A program made the translations under genes and the position numbers. From Pseudomonas ceruminis (lineage in GTDB: Bacteria > Pseudomonadota > Gammaproteobacteria > Pseudomonadales > Pseudomonadaceae), in NCBI RefSeq assembly GCF_021602025.1, contig NZ_BQHW01000001.1:1-64000 (forward strand): DNA of 64,000 nucleotides, given 5' to 3'. A model generated the notes under the pieces. It saw nothing but the letters and a program-made list of their open reading frames with translations, searched no databases and was not told where the DNA came from. The stretch's first letter is position 1; every line of letters starts with the position of its first letter. Below, piece after piece: positions 7,449 to 17,236 of the stretch.

Positions 7449-8705
7449 ATGCTATTTCGTAAGGAAGCTCTGCAATCAGGCACGCAAAAAGACCTGGGCA
7501 GCGTGATCGTGGTGTCGCCGCCTTCGTTGCGCGTGGCCAGCGCCTGTGCATTGCTGTTCTGCATCGTGCTGGTGCTGTTCATGACCTTCGCCAGCTATAC
7601 CCGCCGCGAAGCCGTGACCGGCGTGCTGGTGCCCGAGGGCGGGCTGATCAAGGTATTCGCACCTCAGGTGGGTGTGGTTCAGGACTTGTTGGTCACCGAG
7701 GGCCAGCAGGTACAGGCCGGGGCGACCTTGCTGACGTTGGTCAGCGATACCCAGAATGGCGAGGCCGGTGCAAACCAGGATGCCATCAGCCGCCTGATTG
7801 CCCGGCGCAATAACAGCCTCGCCGATGAGATGGCCGAAACCCGCGTGCTCCACCAGCAGGAGCGCGAGGGCAAGCAGCGCCGCCTAGCGATGCTGGAGGG
7901 CGAGCAGGAGAAGGTCGCCGCGCAAATAGCGCTGACCCGCCAGCGCCTGACACTGGCGCAGGGCATCGCCGAACGGTACGCCGACTTGCAACGCCAGGAC
8001 TTCGTCTCACGCGATCTGCTGCAGGCCAAGCAGGACGCAGTGCTGGAGGTGCGCCTGCGGGCTGAAGAACTGAACCGTTCGCTATTGGCCCTGCGTAACG
8101 ACAGCGCTGGCCTGCGCGCCGAGCTGGCGGAACTGCCTTTCAACCAGACCAAGCAACTGGCAGACCTACAGCGCCGCCTGCTGGAAAGCCAGAGCAACCT
8201 GCTCGAAAGCGAGGTCAAGCGCCAGGTGGTGATTACCGCACCCGCTGCCGGCGAGGTAACGGCCATGGGCGTGGTCAATGGCGCCCGCGCCGATGTCAGC
8301 CGGCCCTTGTTCAGCCTGGTGCCGCAAGACAGCCCACTGTATGCCGAGCTGTACGTCCCCAGCCGGTCGGCCGGCTTCGTACGCCCGGGGCATGAAGTCA
8401 TGCTGCGGTACCAGGCCTACCCTTACCAGCATTTCGGCCTTGCTCGGGGCACCGTAGCTTCGGTGTCGCGCAGTGCCTTGCCGGCAGACGAGATCATGAC
8501 CGTGGGCGCGGCCTCCGAAGCGCTGCGCGAGCAAGGGCCGCTGTACCGGGTCAAGGTCGCCCTCGATCGGCAAAGCCTGTTCGCCAGGGGCAGGGAAGAG
8601 CGCCTGCGTTCCGGCATGCAGCTCGACGCCGACATCATGCTGGAAAACCTGCCGCTTTATGAATGGCTACTTGAACCCCTGCGCGGTATAGGAAAGCGCC
8701 TTTGA
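7449..8705 (+). CDS. HlyD-family periplasmic adaptor, CvaA-like microcin export subunit
   Basis: Membrane fusion protein linking an inner-membrane ABC exporter to a TolC channel, 418 residues. A short cytosolic N terminus (FRKEAL...) is typical of CvaA-type adaptors. One membrane segment spans about residues 26-44, followed by a barrel-sandwich half (GVLVPEGGLIKVFAPQVG), a long coiled-coil hairpin (about 105-250) and the second lipoyl half (ITAPAAGEVTA). The start ATG 7449 has only a weak ribosome site (CCAGGGA). The stop overlaps the next start (TTGA at 8702-8705), so the exporter genes are translationally coupled. It is the first gene of the microcin exporter operon. Confidence 0.9.
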   Translation: MLFRKEALQSGTQKDLGSVIVVSPPSLRVASACALLFCIVLVLFMTFASYTRREAVTGVLVPEGGLIKVFAPQVGVVQDLLVTEGQQVQAGATLLTLVSDTQNGEAGANQDAISRLIARRNNSLADEMAETRVLHQQEREGKQRRLAMLEGEQEKVAAQIALTRQRLTLAQGIAERYADLQRQDFVSRDLLQAKQDAVLEVRLRAEELNRSLLALRNDSAGLRAELAELPFNQTKQLADLQRRLLESQSNLLESEVKRQVVITAPAAGEVTAMGVVNGARADVSRPLFSLVPQDSPLYAELYVPSRSAGFVRPGHEVMLRYQAYPYQHFGLARGTVASVSRSALPADEIMTVGAASEALREQGPLYRVKVALDRQSLFARGREERLRSGMQLDADIMLENLPLYEWLLEPLRGIGKRL

Positions 8706-10828
8706 CCCTCTCCCAGTCCCTGAGCTTCGGCATCGGCCGCAAGCTCCCTGTGATGCTTCAGGTCGAGGCGGCCGAGTGTGGCCAGGCCTGCCTGGCAATG
8801 ATTGCCGCCTACCATGGCCAGGTGCACGACATGCACTCCCTGCGGCAAAAACTGTCCCCGTCGATGAAAGGCGTAACGCTCAAGCAACTGATAGCCATGG
8901 CCGGTCAGTTGGGGCTGGCCACGCGCCCGCTGCGCCTGGAGCTCGAAGCGCTGGAGCAGCTTCGCTTGCCGTGCATCCTGCACTGGGAGTTCAACCACTT
9001 TGTGGTGCTCAAGGAGGTTGGCCCGCGGGGTGTGGTGCTGCATGACCCGGCCCGCGGTGTGCGCAAACTGAGCCTGGACGAGGTGTCCGCCGCATTTACC
9101 GGGATTGCCCTGGAACTGTGGCCGCAAAGCGATTTTCAGCCGGGCGAGGCGAAAAGTCAGGTTTCCTTGCGCCGCCTGCTGGGCAGGGTGCAGGGCTTTG
9201 GCGGGGTGCTAGGCCATGTGCTGGCCCTGGGCCTTGCGCTGGAACTGTGCATGATTCTTACGCCGTTCTTTTTACAGACGGTGATCGACAAGGTGCTGGT
9301 CAGCGCCGACCTGGACCTGCTGGCGGTGCTGGCGCTGGGCTTCGGGCTGTTGCTCGTGGCGCAGCAGGTGCTGTCGCTGGGCCGCTCATGGGCGCTGATG
9401 TACCTGGGCACACTGCTGGGCAGCCAGTGGCAGATCAATGTCTTCAACCACCTGGTGCGTTTGCCGGTGGCGTATTTCGAGCGGCGTCACCTGGGCGATA
9501 TCATTTCCCGTTTCGGCTCTCTGAAGGCCATCCAGCGCACCCTCACCACCTCGTTCATCGAAGCGTTGCTCGACGGGCTGATGACCGTGGTCACGCTGGC
9601 CCTGATGTTCATCTACAGCCCCCCGTTGGCCATGATCGCGGTGCTGGCCATGCTGTTGTACGCCCTGGCGCGCTGGGCCTGGTTCGGCCCTCTGCGGCGG
9701 GCCAGCGAGGACGAACTGGTGCGCGCCGCCAAGCAGCAGAGCTACTTCCTGGAAACCATGCGCGGGGTGCGTACCCTGAAGCTGTTTGCCCACCAGGAGC
9801 AGCGCGCCACCGCCTGGAGCGGCCTGCTGGTGGATGAAATCAATGCCGGCCTGCAGCCGCAGAAACTGCAGTTGTTGTATCGCGCCTTCAACGGCCTGCT
9901 GTTTGGCAGCGTGACCTTGCTGGTGATCTGGCTGGGGGCCAAGCAGGTGATCGACGGGGTGTTCAGTGCAGGCATGCTGATCGCGTTCAATGCCTATAAG
10001 GACCAGTTCAACAGCCGCGTGGCCGGGCTGATCGACAAGCTGGTCGATGTGATCATGTTGCGGCTGCACGGTGAGCGGCTGGCAGACATCGTGCTGGAAA
10101 CGCCAGAGCCACGGCCTGCCGCGATACTGGCACCTGCGCCTGATCGCGTGCCACGCCTTGAAGTGCGGCACCTGAAGTTTCGCTATTCGGATCACGAGCC
10201 CTGGGTGCTCGATGGGGTTTCGCTGGTGATCGAGCCGGGCGAGTCGGTGGCCATTGTCGGGCCTTCGGGGTGCGGCAAGACCACGCTGCTCAATGTCATG
10301 CTCGGGATCCTGCCGCCGGTCGAGGGGCAGGTGTTGCTGGACAACGAGCCTATCGATGCCAGCACGGTCGACCGCTTGCGGCAGATCAGCGCAACGGTGT
10401 TGCAGGATGATGTGCTGTTCGCGGGCTCGATCGGCGAAAACATCAGCTTCTTTGCCAGCGAACCCGACCAGGGCTGGATCGAGCAATGCGCGCGGCTGGC
10501 GGCGGTGCATGACGATATCGCGCGGATGCCGATGGGGTACAACACCCTGGTGGGCGACATGGGCACCGTGCTGTCGGGCGGGCAGAAGCAGCGCATTCTG
10601 CTGGCCCGGGCCCTGTACCGGCGGCCACGCCTGCTGTTTCTCGACGAAGCCACCAGCCACCTGGACATTCAGCGCGAAGCAGCGGTAAACCAGGCCCTGC
10701 AAACGCTGAACATCACCCGTGTGATTGTCGCCCATCGGCCAGACACTATTCGCACGGCGCAACGGGTGCTGGTGCTGGTTGACGGGCGCATCGCGAGTGA
10801 CCGCCGCGAGCCGGGCATTGCACCATGA
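8702..10828 (+). CDS. C39 peptidase-containing ABC transporter (CvaB-like microcin exporter)
   Basis: Cleaves double-glycine leaders and exports the core peptide, 708 residues. The N-terminal C39 peptidase is intact: Gln20, Cys26 (EAAECGQAC), His99 (FNHFVVL) and Asp115 (LHDPARG). The transmembrane ABC domain covers about 155-450. The nucleotide domain has Walker A GPSGCGKTT at 520-528, signature LSGGQKQR from 624 and Walker B LLFLDEAT with Asp648. The active peptidase sets it apart from toxin exporters that carry an inactive C39-like domain and supports a double-glycine substrate such as the adjacent 63-residue peptide. The start is TTG 8702, overlapping the adaptor gene by 4 bp; the end overlaps the TolC gene (ATGA). 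Confidence 0.93.
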   Translation: MTLSQSLSFGIGRKLPVMLQVEAAECGQACLAMIAAYHGQVHDMHSLRQKLSPSMKGVTLKQLIAMAGQLGLATRPLRLELEALEQLRLPCILHWEFNHFVVLKEVGPRGVVLHDPARGVRKLSLDEVSAAFTGIALELWPQSDFQPGEAKSQVSLRRLLGRVQGFGGVLGHVLALGLALELCMILTPFFLQTVIDKVLVSADLDLLAVLALGFGLLLVAQQVLSLGRSWALMYLGTLLGSQWQINVFNHLVRLPVAYFERRHLGDIISRFGSLKAIQRTLTTSFIEALLDGLMTVVTLALMFIYSPPLAMIAVLAMLLYALARWAWFGPLRRASEDELVRAAKQQSYFLETMRGVRTLKLFAHQEQRATAWSGLLVDEINAGLQPQKLQLLYRAFNGLLFGSVTLLVIWLGAKQVIDGVFSAGMLIAFNAYKDQFNSRVAGLIDKLVDVIMLRLHGERLADIVLETPEPRPAAILAPAPDRVPRLEVRHLKFRYSDHEPWVLDGVSLVIEPGESVAIVGPSGCGKTTLLNVMLGILPPVEGQVLLDNEPIDASTVDRLRQISATVLQDDVLFAGSIGENISFFASEPDQGWIEQCARLAAVHDDIARMPMGYNTLVGDMGTVLSGGQKQRILLARALYRRPRLLFLDEATSHLDIQREAAVNQALQTLNITRVIVAHRPDTIRTAQRVLVLVDGRIASDRREPGIAP

Positions 10829-12171
10829 TCATGCGTTGGGCACTGGCCGCAGGGCTGGTCCTGCTCAGCCTGCACTGTCCAGCTGAGGAGCCGTTACAAG
10901 CCTGCCCGGGGCCATTGCACCCGAACGAGGCCTTGGCATTGTCCAAGGCCGTGGCCATGGCCCTGTGCGCCGACCCGGAGGTGGCGGCGGCCTGGCGTAC
11001 GCAATTGAGCAGCCAGGCCAGCATGGAGGCCGAGCGCTCCGCGTACCTGCCCACCGTGCAGGGGCTCGCCAACAGCGGCAGGGCCAACCGCAAGACCCGT
11101 TACGATGGCTTTCCTGAAGCCAACTCCAGCCTCGATGCGCGCACCAGCGGGTACGGCCTGAGCCTCAACTGGGTGCTGTACGACTTCGGTTTGCGTGAGG
11201 CCCGGGTGGAAAGCGCGCGACAACTGCTGAACGCGGCCAGCAGCAGCCGGGTGGAGAAGATTCAGGCGGTGGTGCTCAATACCAGTAAAGCGTTCTACCA
11301 GGTGCAGGCCAGCCGCGCCTTGCTGCAGGCTCGCCGCAGCATCGAAGCGCTCGCCGCCGACAGCCTGCGGGTGACCACGGCCAAGCACCAGGCCGGTGCC
11401 GGGGAGCAGGCCGACCGGCTGCAGGCGCAGACCACGTATGAACAGGCTCAGCTCGAACGCGTGTTGGCCGAAGGGGACCTGGCTAGCGCCGAAGGCGCGT
11501 TGGCCAGCGCCTTGAACCTGTCGCCTTCGGCCCCGCTGCGCCTGGCGGCGCTAGATGAGCCAGACGGTCAGGAACAAGGCTTCATGGCCAGCGTGGATGC
11601 CCTGATGGAGCAGGCCCGGCAAACCCATCCCTCGGTTGAAACGGCCCGCGCCCAGTGGTCATCCAGCCTGGCTCGGGCAGACGCGGAAAGGGCCCAGGGC
11701 CGCCCGACGATATCGCTGTACAGCAACTATCGGCACGATGACACGCCGGTCGAACAGGTTGCCTCGCGCCAGCAGATCGAAACCTGGACTGTGGGTGTGC
11801 AGGTGAGCGTGCCGATCTTCGATGGCTTTCTCGCCCGGCGCCGGGCACGCGCGGCAGACGAAGAAGCTGGGGCGCGCGAGCAGGACCTGTACAACGCCCA
11901 GCGCACCATTGCCTTGAGCGTGTGGCGCAGCCGTCAGGCCCTTGAGGCGCGGACCCAGGCACTGGCGATCAGCCGCCGCCTGGTGGCCAGCGCCAGCCAG
12001 TCCCACCGGGTGGCACTGGGGCGCTACAAGGCGGGGGTCGGCAGCATCATCGAGTTGCTGAACGCGCAGAATGACCTGGCCGCCGCGCAGCAGCGGCGGG
12101 TGGGTTCGGTGGTCGAGTGGTACACCGCGCGGTTGCAGTTGGCCGCCGACCTTGGGCAGTTGGGCAGGTAA
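10825..12171 (+). CDS. TolC-family outer-membrane efflux protein
   Basis: Outer-membrane channel of the type I microcin exporter, 448 residues, with a signal peptide at about 1-20 (MIMRWALAAGLVLLSLHCPA). It has two repeated TolC halves rich in long helices, for example SSRVEKIQAVVLNTSKAFYQ and the matching second-half LGRYKAGVGSIIELLNAQNDL motif. A dedicated channel encoded with the ABC transporter and adaptor makes the export system self-contained. The start overlaps the ABC gene by 4 bp (ATGA at 10825-10828). It ends 1 bp from the convergent cation transporter gene. Confidence 0.9.
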   Translation: MIMRWALAAGLVLLSLHCPAEEPLQACPGPLHPNEALALSKAVAMALCADPEVAAAWRTQLSSQASMEAERSAYLPTVQGLANSGRANRKTRYDGFPEANSSLDARTSGYGLSLNWVLYDFGLREARVESARQLLNAASSSRVEKIQAVVLNTSKAFYQVQASRALLQARRSIEALAADSLRVTTAKHQAGAGEQADRLQAQTTYEQAQLERVLAEGDLASAEGALASALNLSPSAPLRLAALDEPDGQEQGFMASVDALMEQARQTHPSVETARAQWSSSLARADAERAQGRPTISLYSNYRHDDTPVEQVASRQQIETWTVGVQVSVPIFDGFLARRRARAADEEAGAREQDLYNAQRTIALSVWRSRQALEARTQALAISRRLVASASQSHRVALGRYKAGVGSIIELLNAQNDLAAAQQRRVGSVVEWYTARLQLAADLGQLGR

Positions 12172-12172
12172 C

Positions 12173-13132
12173 CTACTGCGCCCAGGCTGGGTCGCCGGTG
12201 AAGACCACGGTGATCCAGCGATCCGGCCCTTCGCCACCCACCGCATCGCCCACTTCGTCGCGCAGGGCGTCCCATTGGGCAATGGTGCGCGCCGGCATGT
12301 CGGTCGGCACGATGAAATACAGCTCGATCTCCCGTGAACGCCCAACCTTGGCCACGTAAGCCCGGTACGACTGCAGCCCGTGCTTGGCGACGAACTGCTG
12401 GGCGACGTTGTCGACATGCTGCTTGAGGTCGTTGGGCGTCACCAGGAAGATCTCCGACATCGCTTGGCGTACCACCGACAGCGGCAGGGGGATGATCACC
12501 AGGCACACCAGCGCCAGCACTGCCGGGTCGATGTACGGGGACACCCATTCCCACTGTGTGCCCTGTACCGCGTAGCCAAAGCAGAAGGCAATCAGCAAGG
12601 CGGCAGTGATGCTGGCTGACATCACCCAGCCTTTGACGTCCATGCGCACGAAGTCCGAGTTCAGCTTGCGGTTGGCGCGGGCCTCGACCAGGGCAATGGT
12701 GGCGCAGGCAATTACCGTCAGCACCGCATAGACCATGGCTATGCCGAACTCCAGGTGACGCCCGCCTTCGAGCAGGCTGCTGACGGCGTTGATCAGTGCG
12801 TACAGGGCAACGCCGCTGAGCAGTATGCCGTTGAGCGCCAGCACCATCGGCTCCAGGTGCCAGAAACCCATGGTGAAGCGTTCACGCAGCTTGCGCGACA
12901 TGTGCAGGCTGGTGGCGTGCGAGGTGATCAGCTTGACCACCACCAGCGACAGCCCGCTCATGCTGGCGTCGACCAGCGAATAGACGCCATCGAAGACGAT
13001 CGAGAACGAACCGGAGGCCAGGCCAAAGGCGATACCGATGGTGGCAATGAACAGGGTGACGGCGATCGAGGTGCGCAGCAGGCCCTGTTCGCTGGTGATG
13101 TCGAAGAAGGGCGATCGGGTTGGTGTTTCCAT
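12173..13132 (-). CDS. Cation diffusion facilitator (CDF) family transporter
   Basis: Inner-membrane proton-coupled metal exporter, 319 residues, with about six membrane segments. The early segment SIVFDGVYSLVDASMSG carries the DGxxSxxD form of the metal site in helix 2, and a later FVRMDVKGWVMSAS segment carries its partner aspartate. The C-terminal cytosolic domain (about 205-319) is longer than usual. Metal specificity (Zn, Co, Fe or Mn) cannot be read. It is convergent with, and abuts, the microcin TolC gene. Confidence 0.85.
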   Translation of the reverse strand: METPTRSPFFDITSEQGLLRTSIAVTLFIATIGIAFGLASGSFSIVFDGVYSLVDASMSGLSLVVVKLITSHATSLHMSRKLRERFTMGFWHLEPMVLALNGILLSGVALYALINAVSSLLEGGRHLEFGIAMVYAVLTVIACATIALVEARANRKLNSDFVRMDVKGWVMSASITAALLIAFCFGYAVQGTQWEWVSPYIDPAVLALVCLVIIPLPLSVVRQAMSEIFLVTPNDLKQHVDNVAQQFVAKHGLQSYRAYVAKVGRSREIELYFIVPTDMPARTIAQWDALRDEVGDAVGGEGPDRWITVVFTGDPAWAQ

Positions 13133-13159
13133 GGGTAGAACTCATTCAAAAGGTGGGTT

Positions 13160-13208
13160 GCCTGTGCCGGCCTTTCGCAAGCGATCCCGCGAAAAGGCCG
13201 GCACAGGC
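13160..13208. repeat. REP-type palindrome downstream of mcpU
   Basis: A perfect 16-bp inverted repeat (13160-13175 with 13193-13208) based on GCCTGTGCCGGCCTTT. It starts at the stop codon of the chemoreceptor gene and probably protects or ends its transcript. The sequence resembles the dispersed REP elements of the P. putida group. Confidence 0.7.
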
Positions 13209-15274
13209 TAGACGCGAAACTGCTCCATCAGCGCCTGCTGCTGGTTGGCCAAGCGGTTCAATGCCTGGCTGATTCGCGCCGATTCGTCTGCTTGGCCAGA
13301 CAGGGATTCTGTTACATCGCGGATGCCCGCCACGTTACGGTTCACTTCCTCGGCCACCGCGCTCTGTTCTTCGGCGGCCGAGGCGATCTGCAGGTTCATG
13401 TCACTGATCACCGCCACGGCTTCGCCAATACGCTGCAAGGCTGGCAGCGCCTGTTCCATTCGCGTGGCGCTGGCCTGCGCCTGACGGTGGCCTTCATGCA
13501 TGGCGCCCACCACATCCTGGGTGCCTTGTTGCAGGCCTTCGATCACCTGACGGATCTCTTCCACCGAGACCTGGGTGCGTTGGGCCAGGCTGCGCACCTC
13601 GTCGGCCACCACGGCAAAGCCACGGCCGGCTTCACCGGCGCGGGCCGCTTCGATGGCGGCATTGAGTGCCAGCAGGTTGGTCTGCTCGGCAATCGCGCGG
13701 ATTACGTCCAGTACCGAACCGATCTGCTCACTGCGGTCCTCGAGGGCGCGGGCCTCGTCCATGGCGGAATTCATCCCGGCGGCCAACTGGTCGATTGCCT
13801 GACGGGTGCTGGCAATCAACTGCAAACCTTCGCGGCTGGCCTGATCGGCGCCACGGGCGGCCTGGGCGGCCTGTGCCGCGTTGTGCGCGACATCCTGGGC
13901 CGTCGCGCTCATTTCGTTGGCGGCCGTGGCCACCTGTTCGATCTCGCGCTGTTGCTGCTGCATACCGTTGCTGGTCTGGCTGGCGATGGCCGCCGATTGG
14001 TCCGCCGTGCCGCGGGCCTCGAGCAGTGAACCCTTGACCTGGGCAATCACCGGTTGCAGCTTGTCGAGGAAGCGGTTGAACCAACCGCTGAGCTGGCCCA
14101 GCTCATCCTGGCGGGCGTAGTCCAGGCGGCGGGTGAGGTCGCCTTCACCGCTGGCGATGTCTTCCAGGCGTGCGGCCACGGCGAGAATCGGACGGGTGAC
14201 CCCGCGCGCGGTCAGCCAGACCAGCAGCAGGCCGACAACTGCGGCCGCCAGGCCAATCAGCAGGCTGGTGAGGTTGGCGCGCTGGTTGTGCTCGTCCAGG
14301 CGCTGGTTGAGCGCTACGGCCGGTGCCTGCAGCACCGCTTCAGGCAACTCAAGCAGCACCTGCCAGGGCGCAGCGTTGGGGATGGGGGCGAACGGCCTGG
14401 CAACACGCAGGATGCCGGGGGCCACGTCCTTCTCCAGCGGTTGGCCCAGCTTGCCGGCGTCGCGGCTGTGCCCGGCCAGCAAGCCAGCATTGCTGACGAT
14501 GCTCACCTGGCCTTGGCCGTCGAACAGCTCCTGACGGCCATCCAGCGCCAGTTGCTGCAGGTTGTCCAGGCCGATGTCCAGGCCGACCACACCGACCACC
14601 TTGCCGTTCTCCAGCAGCGGCAGGGCGATGCTGGTCATCAGTACCTGGCGGCCGTTGACCTCGTCGAGGTACGGTTCGAGCATGCAGGCCTTGGCGGTTT
14701 CTTGCGGGCAGGTGAGCCAGCGGTTTTTCGGGGCACCATTGGTGCCGATGCTGCTGTCGTCCAGCATCGATTCAGGCATGGCCTCCCGTTCCAGGGTGCC
14801 GGGGCGCGGTTGTGACCAGTACAGGGAGAAGCGTCCACGTTCGTTGCTACCAACGGCATCCTGGGCGATGAACTGGCTGTCCTGCTGGTCCAGTGCGTCA
14901 GGCTGGAATACCACATAAAGGCCGATCACGTCCGGGTTGCCAGCCAGGGCGGTACGGGCCTGGTGGGTCAGCTCGGCACGCAGGTCGCTGCCACCGTGGG
15001 CCTTGAGTACCTGGACCAGGCGAGCAAACCCGTTGCCATATTGGTAGGCATCCACGAAGTAGCGCTGGATGCGCAGAGTCTGGGTTTCGGCATGAGCCTG
15101 CAGGCGCAGACGCGCACTGTGTTCGAGCATTTCGCTGTTGGCCTGGCTGACCAGGCCTGCGCTGCGCCGTGCCTGGGTCAGCGAGGTGACCACCAGCAAG
15201 GCAACGATTGCCAGCAGGCAGAGGCCGGCGAGCAAGGTGATCTTCCATTGGATGGAGAGGCGACGCAGCGACAT
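13208..15274 (-). CDS. mcpU: Methyl-accepting chemotaxis protein, polyamine receptor McpU-like
   Basis: Membrane chemoreceptor, 688 residues. TM1 at about 12-32 is followed by a large periplasmic double-Cache ligand domain (to about residue 290, with [15 protein letters not shown] in its membrane-distal repeat), TM2 near 300-322, HAMP, and a signalling hairpin with the conserved [20 protein letters not shown] segment. There is no C-terminal CheR/CheB pentapeptide. The start is ATG 15274 ([10 protein letters not shown]) with AAGGAAA upstream; the in-frame TTG at 15292 is less likely. P. putida McpU (PP_1228 from memory) senses putrescine and related polyamines and sits beside the same permease gene as here. 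Identity rests on this synteny and sequence style. Confidence 0.85.
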   Translation of the reverse strand: MSLRRLSIQWKITLLAGLCLLAIVALLVVTSLTQARRSAGLVSQANSEMLEHSARLRLQAHAETQTLRIQRYFVDAYQYGNGFARLVQVLKAHGGSDLRAELTHQARTALAGNPDVIGLYVVFQPDALDQQDSQFIAQDAVGSNERGRFSLYWSQPRPGTLEREAMPESMLDDSSIGTNGAPKNRWLTCPQETAKACMLEPYLDEVNGRQVLMTSIALPLLENGKVVGVVGLDIGLDNLQQLALDGRQELFDGQGQVSIVSNAGLLAGHSRDAGKLGQPLEKDVAPGILRVARPFAPIPNAAPWQVLLELPEAVLQAPAVALNQRLDEHNQRANLTSLLIGLAAAVVGLLLVWLTARGVTRPILAVAARLEDIASGEGDLTRRLDYARQDELGQLSGWFNRFLDKLQPVIAQVKGSLLEARGTADQSAAIASQTSNGMQQQQREIEQVATAANEMSATAQDVAHNAAQAAQAARGADQASREGLQLIASTRQAIDQLAAGMNSAMDEARALEDRSEQIGSVLDVIRAIAEQTNLLALNAAIEAARAGEAGRGFAVVADEVRSLAQRTQVSVEEIRQVIEGLQQGTQDVVGAMHEGHRQAQASATRMEQALPALQRIGEAVAVISDMNLQIASAAEEQSAVAEEVNRNVAGIRDVTESLSGQADESARISQALNRLANQQQALMEQFRV

Positions 15275-15299
15275 GATGGCTTTCCTTTTCAATCAAGTA

Positions 15300-15327
15300 C
15301 AACGCCCGCGTTCGGGCGCGGGCGTTG
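15300..15327 (-). terminator. Hairpin between permease and mcpU
   Basis: CAACGCCCGCG / CGCGGGCGTTG form an 11-bp stem with a 6-base loop just past the permease stop codon. It is a likely terminator or processing hairpin between two co-oriented genes. Confidence 0.5.
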
Positions 15328-15338
15328 TTGGCGGCGGG

Positions 15339-16691
15339 TTATTCAGCAACGTAGTTCGGCGGGGCGGCGGTGAACGCCTTGGTCAACCAGGCCAGGTACA
15401 GCAACCCCAATAGCGCCCAGATGCCACCGAACATCAGCGAGTGTTCGTTCAGGTCAAGCCACAGCGAGACGATGATGCAGAAGCCGATGGTTGGCAACAC
15501 CAGGTACATGAGCTTGTTTACCACACCCTGGCGATTGCCTTCGCGCAGGTAACAGTGGTTGATCACCGACAGGTTGACGAAGCTGAACGCCACCAGCGCG
15601 CCGAAGTTGATGATCGAGGTGGCCGTGACCAGGTCGAAGAAGATCGCCGACAGCGAAATGAGCCCGACCACCGCAATGTTCAACACCGGGGTTTTGTAGC
15701 GCGCATGCAGGCGGGCAAAAATGCCGGCAGGGATCACGTTGTCGCGGCCCATCACATACAGCAGGCGCGACACGCTGGTTTGTGATGCCAGGCCCGAGGC
15801 GATGGTGTTGATCACCGTGCAGGCGATGAAGATCGACTGGAACAGCTTGCCACCCACGTACAGGGCGATTTCCGGCAGCGCGGCTTCTTGGTCGTGAAAG
15901 CGTGCCATGGTCGGGAAGTAGGCCTGGATGAAGTACGACACGGTGATGAACACCAGGCCGCCGATCAGCGCAGTCAGGAAGATCGCCCGCGGGATGGTCT
16001 TGGCCGGGTCACGGGTTTCTTCCGACAGGCAGGTCACCGCATCGAAGCCCAGGAACGAGAAGCACAGGATGGTCGCACCGGCGGCCAGGGCGCTGAACTG
16101 GGTCTGGCTGTCGGCAAACGGCAGCAGGCTCCACGCCGTGCCCAGGCCCTCACCCTGGTCCAGGCCACGCACGCAGAGGTAGATGAACACGGCGATGATC
16201 GCCACCTGCACGGCCACGAACAGCAGGTTGAAGTGCGCCACCAGGTTGACGCTGCGCATGTTGATCAGGCTGATCAATGTGACGAAGCCAACCACCCACA
16301 GCCACGCCGGTACCTCGGGGAACATGGCCGACAGGTAGAGCTTTGCCAGCAGGGCGTTGACCATTGGCAGCAGCAGGTAGTCCAGCAGCGACGACCAGCC
16401 GACCAGGAAGCCCACGTGCGGGTTGATCGCGCGCTGGGTGTAGGTATAGGCCGAGCCCGATTGCGGGAAGCGGCGCACCAGGGTGCCGTAGCTCACCGCA
16501 GTGAATAAAATCCCGGCCAGTGCCAGGATGTAGGCGCTGGGCACGTGACCGGCAGTAATGCCGGAGACGATGCCGAAGGTATCGAACACGGTCATCGGCG
16601 TCAGGTAGGCCAGGCCGATGATGATCACGTGCCAGAGGCGCAGGGTTTTACGGAGTTGGCCGTTGCCGGTGGCGCTGTGATCAGGCTGCAT
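15339..16691 (-). CDS. APC-family permease, putrescine importer PuuP-like
   Basis: Inner-membrane proton-coupled amine importer, 450 residues with about 12 membrane helices. The sequence ([55 protein letters not shown]) is that of the PuuP/PlaP subgroup of amino acid/polyamine transporters. The start is ATG 16691 ([11 protein letters not shown]) with CAGGAG 12-17 bases upstream, in place of the longer frame from 16742. It lies next to the polyamine chemoreceptor gene, so uptake and taxis toward the same amines is a good inference. A second PuuP-like gene lies at 33946-35268. Confidence 0.85.
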   Translation of the reverse strand: MQPDHSATGNGQLRKTLRLWHVIIIGLAYLTPMTVFDTFGIVSGITAGHVPSAYILALAGILFTAVSYGTLVRRFPQSGSAYTYTQRAINPHVGFLVGWSSLLDYLLLPMVNALLAKLYLSAMFPEVPAWLWVVGFVTLISLINMRSVNLVAHFNLLFVAVQVAIIAVFIYLCVRGLDQGEGLGTAWSLLPFADSQTQFSALAAGATILCFSFLGFDAVTCLSEETRDPAKTIPRAIFLTALIGGLVFITVSYFIQAYFPTMARFHDQEAALPEIALYVGGKLFQSIFIACTVINTIASGLASQTSVSRLLYVMGRDNVIPAGIFARLHARYKTPVLNIAVVGLISLSAIFFDLVTATSIINFGALVAFSFVNLSVINHCYLREGNRQGVVNKLMYLVLPTIGFCIIVSLWLDLNEHSLMFGGIWALLGLLYLAWLTKAFTAAPPNYVAE

Positions 16692-17236
16692 GCTGGTGTG
16701 GCTCCTGCTGGGCGTGGACGGCGGACGAGCTGTACTGCGCATGCGGCAAGGGCGAGCGGGTGGGCTCCATGTTGTTCACCTTTATTGTTGGAGCAGAGGT
16801 AGGCGCGGGCGATGCGCCGGTGTCGAGCTGGCAGTGCCGGTGCTAGGAAGGTGGAGCGTGCGGGCAGGGGCGGTGAGGCATCATGACGGCGCGGCTATTC
16901 TTCTTCGTGGAGGGGCGCTGGGCAAGGTGGTGAAAATAAAAAACGATGGGTCAAGAGGTGTCAAGTTAAACATGACAAGATGTTGCCGAATAGAAATATT
17001 TATCGCCTAATAAGCGGCAATGTTCGGTTTTTGCGCGGTTTTTTGCGGTTTTGATCGATATAACTGTTCGTAAAATTTAACGAATAAGGTGTTTCCCAAG
17101 GCGGTGTCAGGCGCTTCTCAAATTCGCGATTTTGTCCAGGTGGCGGTCACCTGCTCGAGGTTCGGGTGATATCCTTTGCCACCCTCGCGGCCGCTTGGCC
17201 GAAAACACGCCATATGGACATCAATCGGTTTTATTC
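16692..17236. other. 545-bp intergenic region with AT-rich promoter segment and dyad
   Basis: No credible gene. About 16930-17090 is clearly AT-richer than its surroundings (runs such as AAAATAAAAAA and TATAACTG), as expected for the divergent promoters of the permease and the YdgA-like gene. An 18-bp near-palindrome TTCGTAAAATTTAACGAA (17067-17084, one mismatch between arms) could be an operator. Confidence 0.5.

Noticed and set aside
7337-7582. Minus-strand frame starting MNSTSTMQNSNAQALATRNEGG, superficially another GG-leader peptide
   Set aside because: It lies largely antisense to the start of the HlyD-like gene, the GG is not preceded by the EL/V spacing of real leaders, and the rest has shadow-like composition.
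9386-10762. 458-codon minus-strand frame opposite the C39 ABC exporter
   Set aside because: The exporter has all catalytic motifs; the antisense frame is low-complexity and unsupported.
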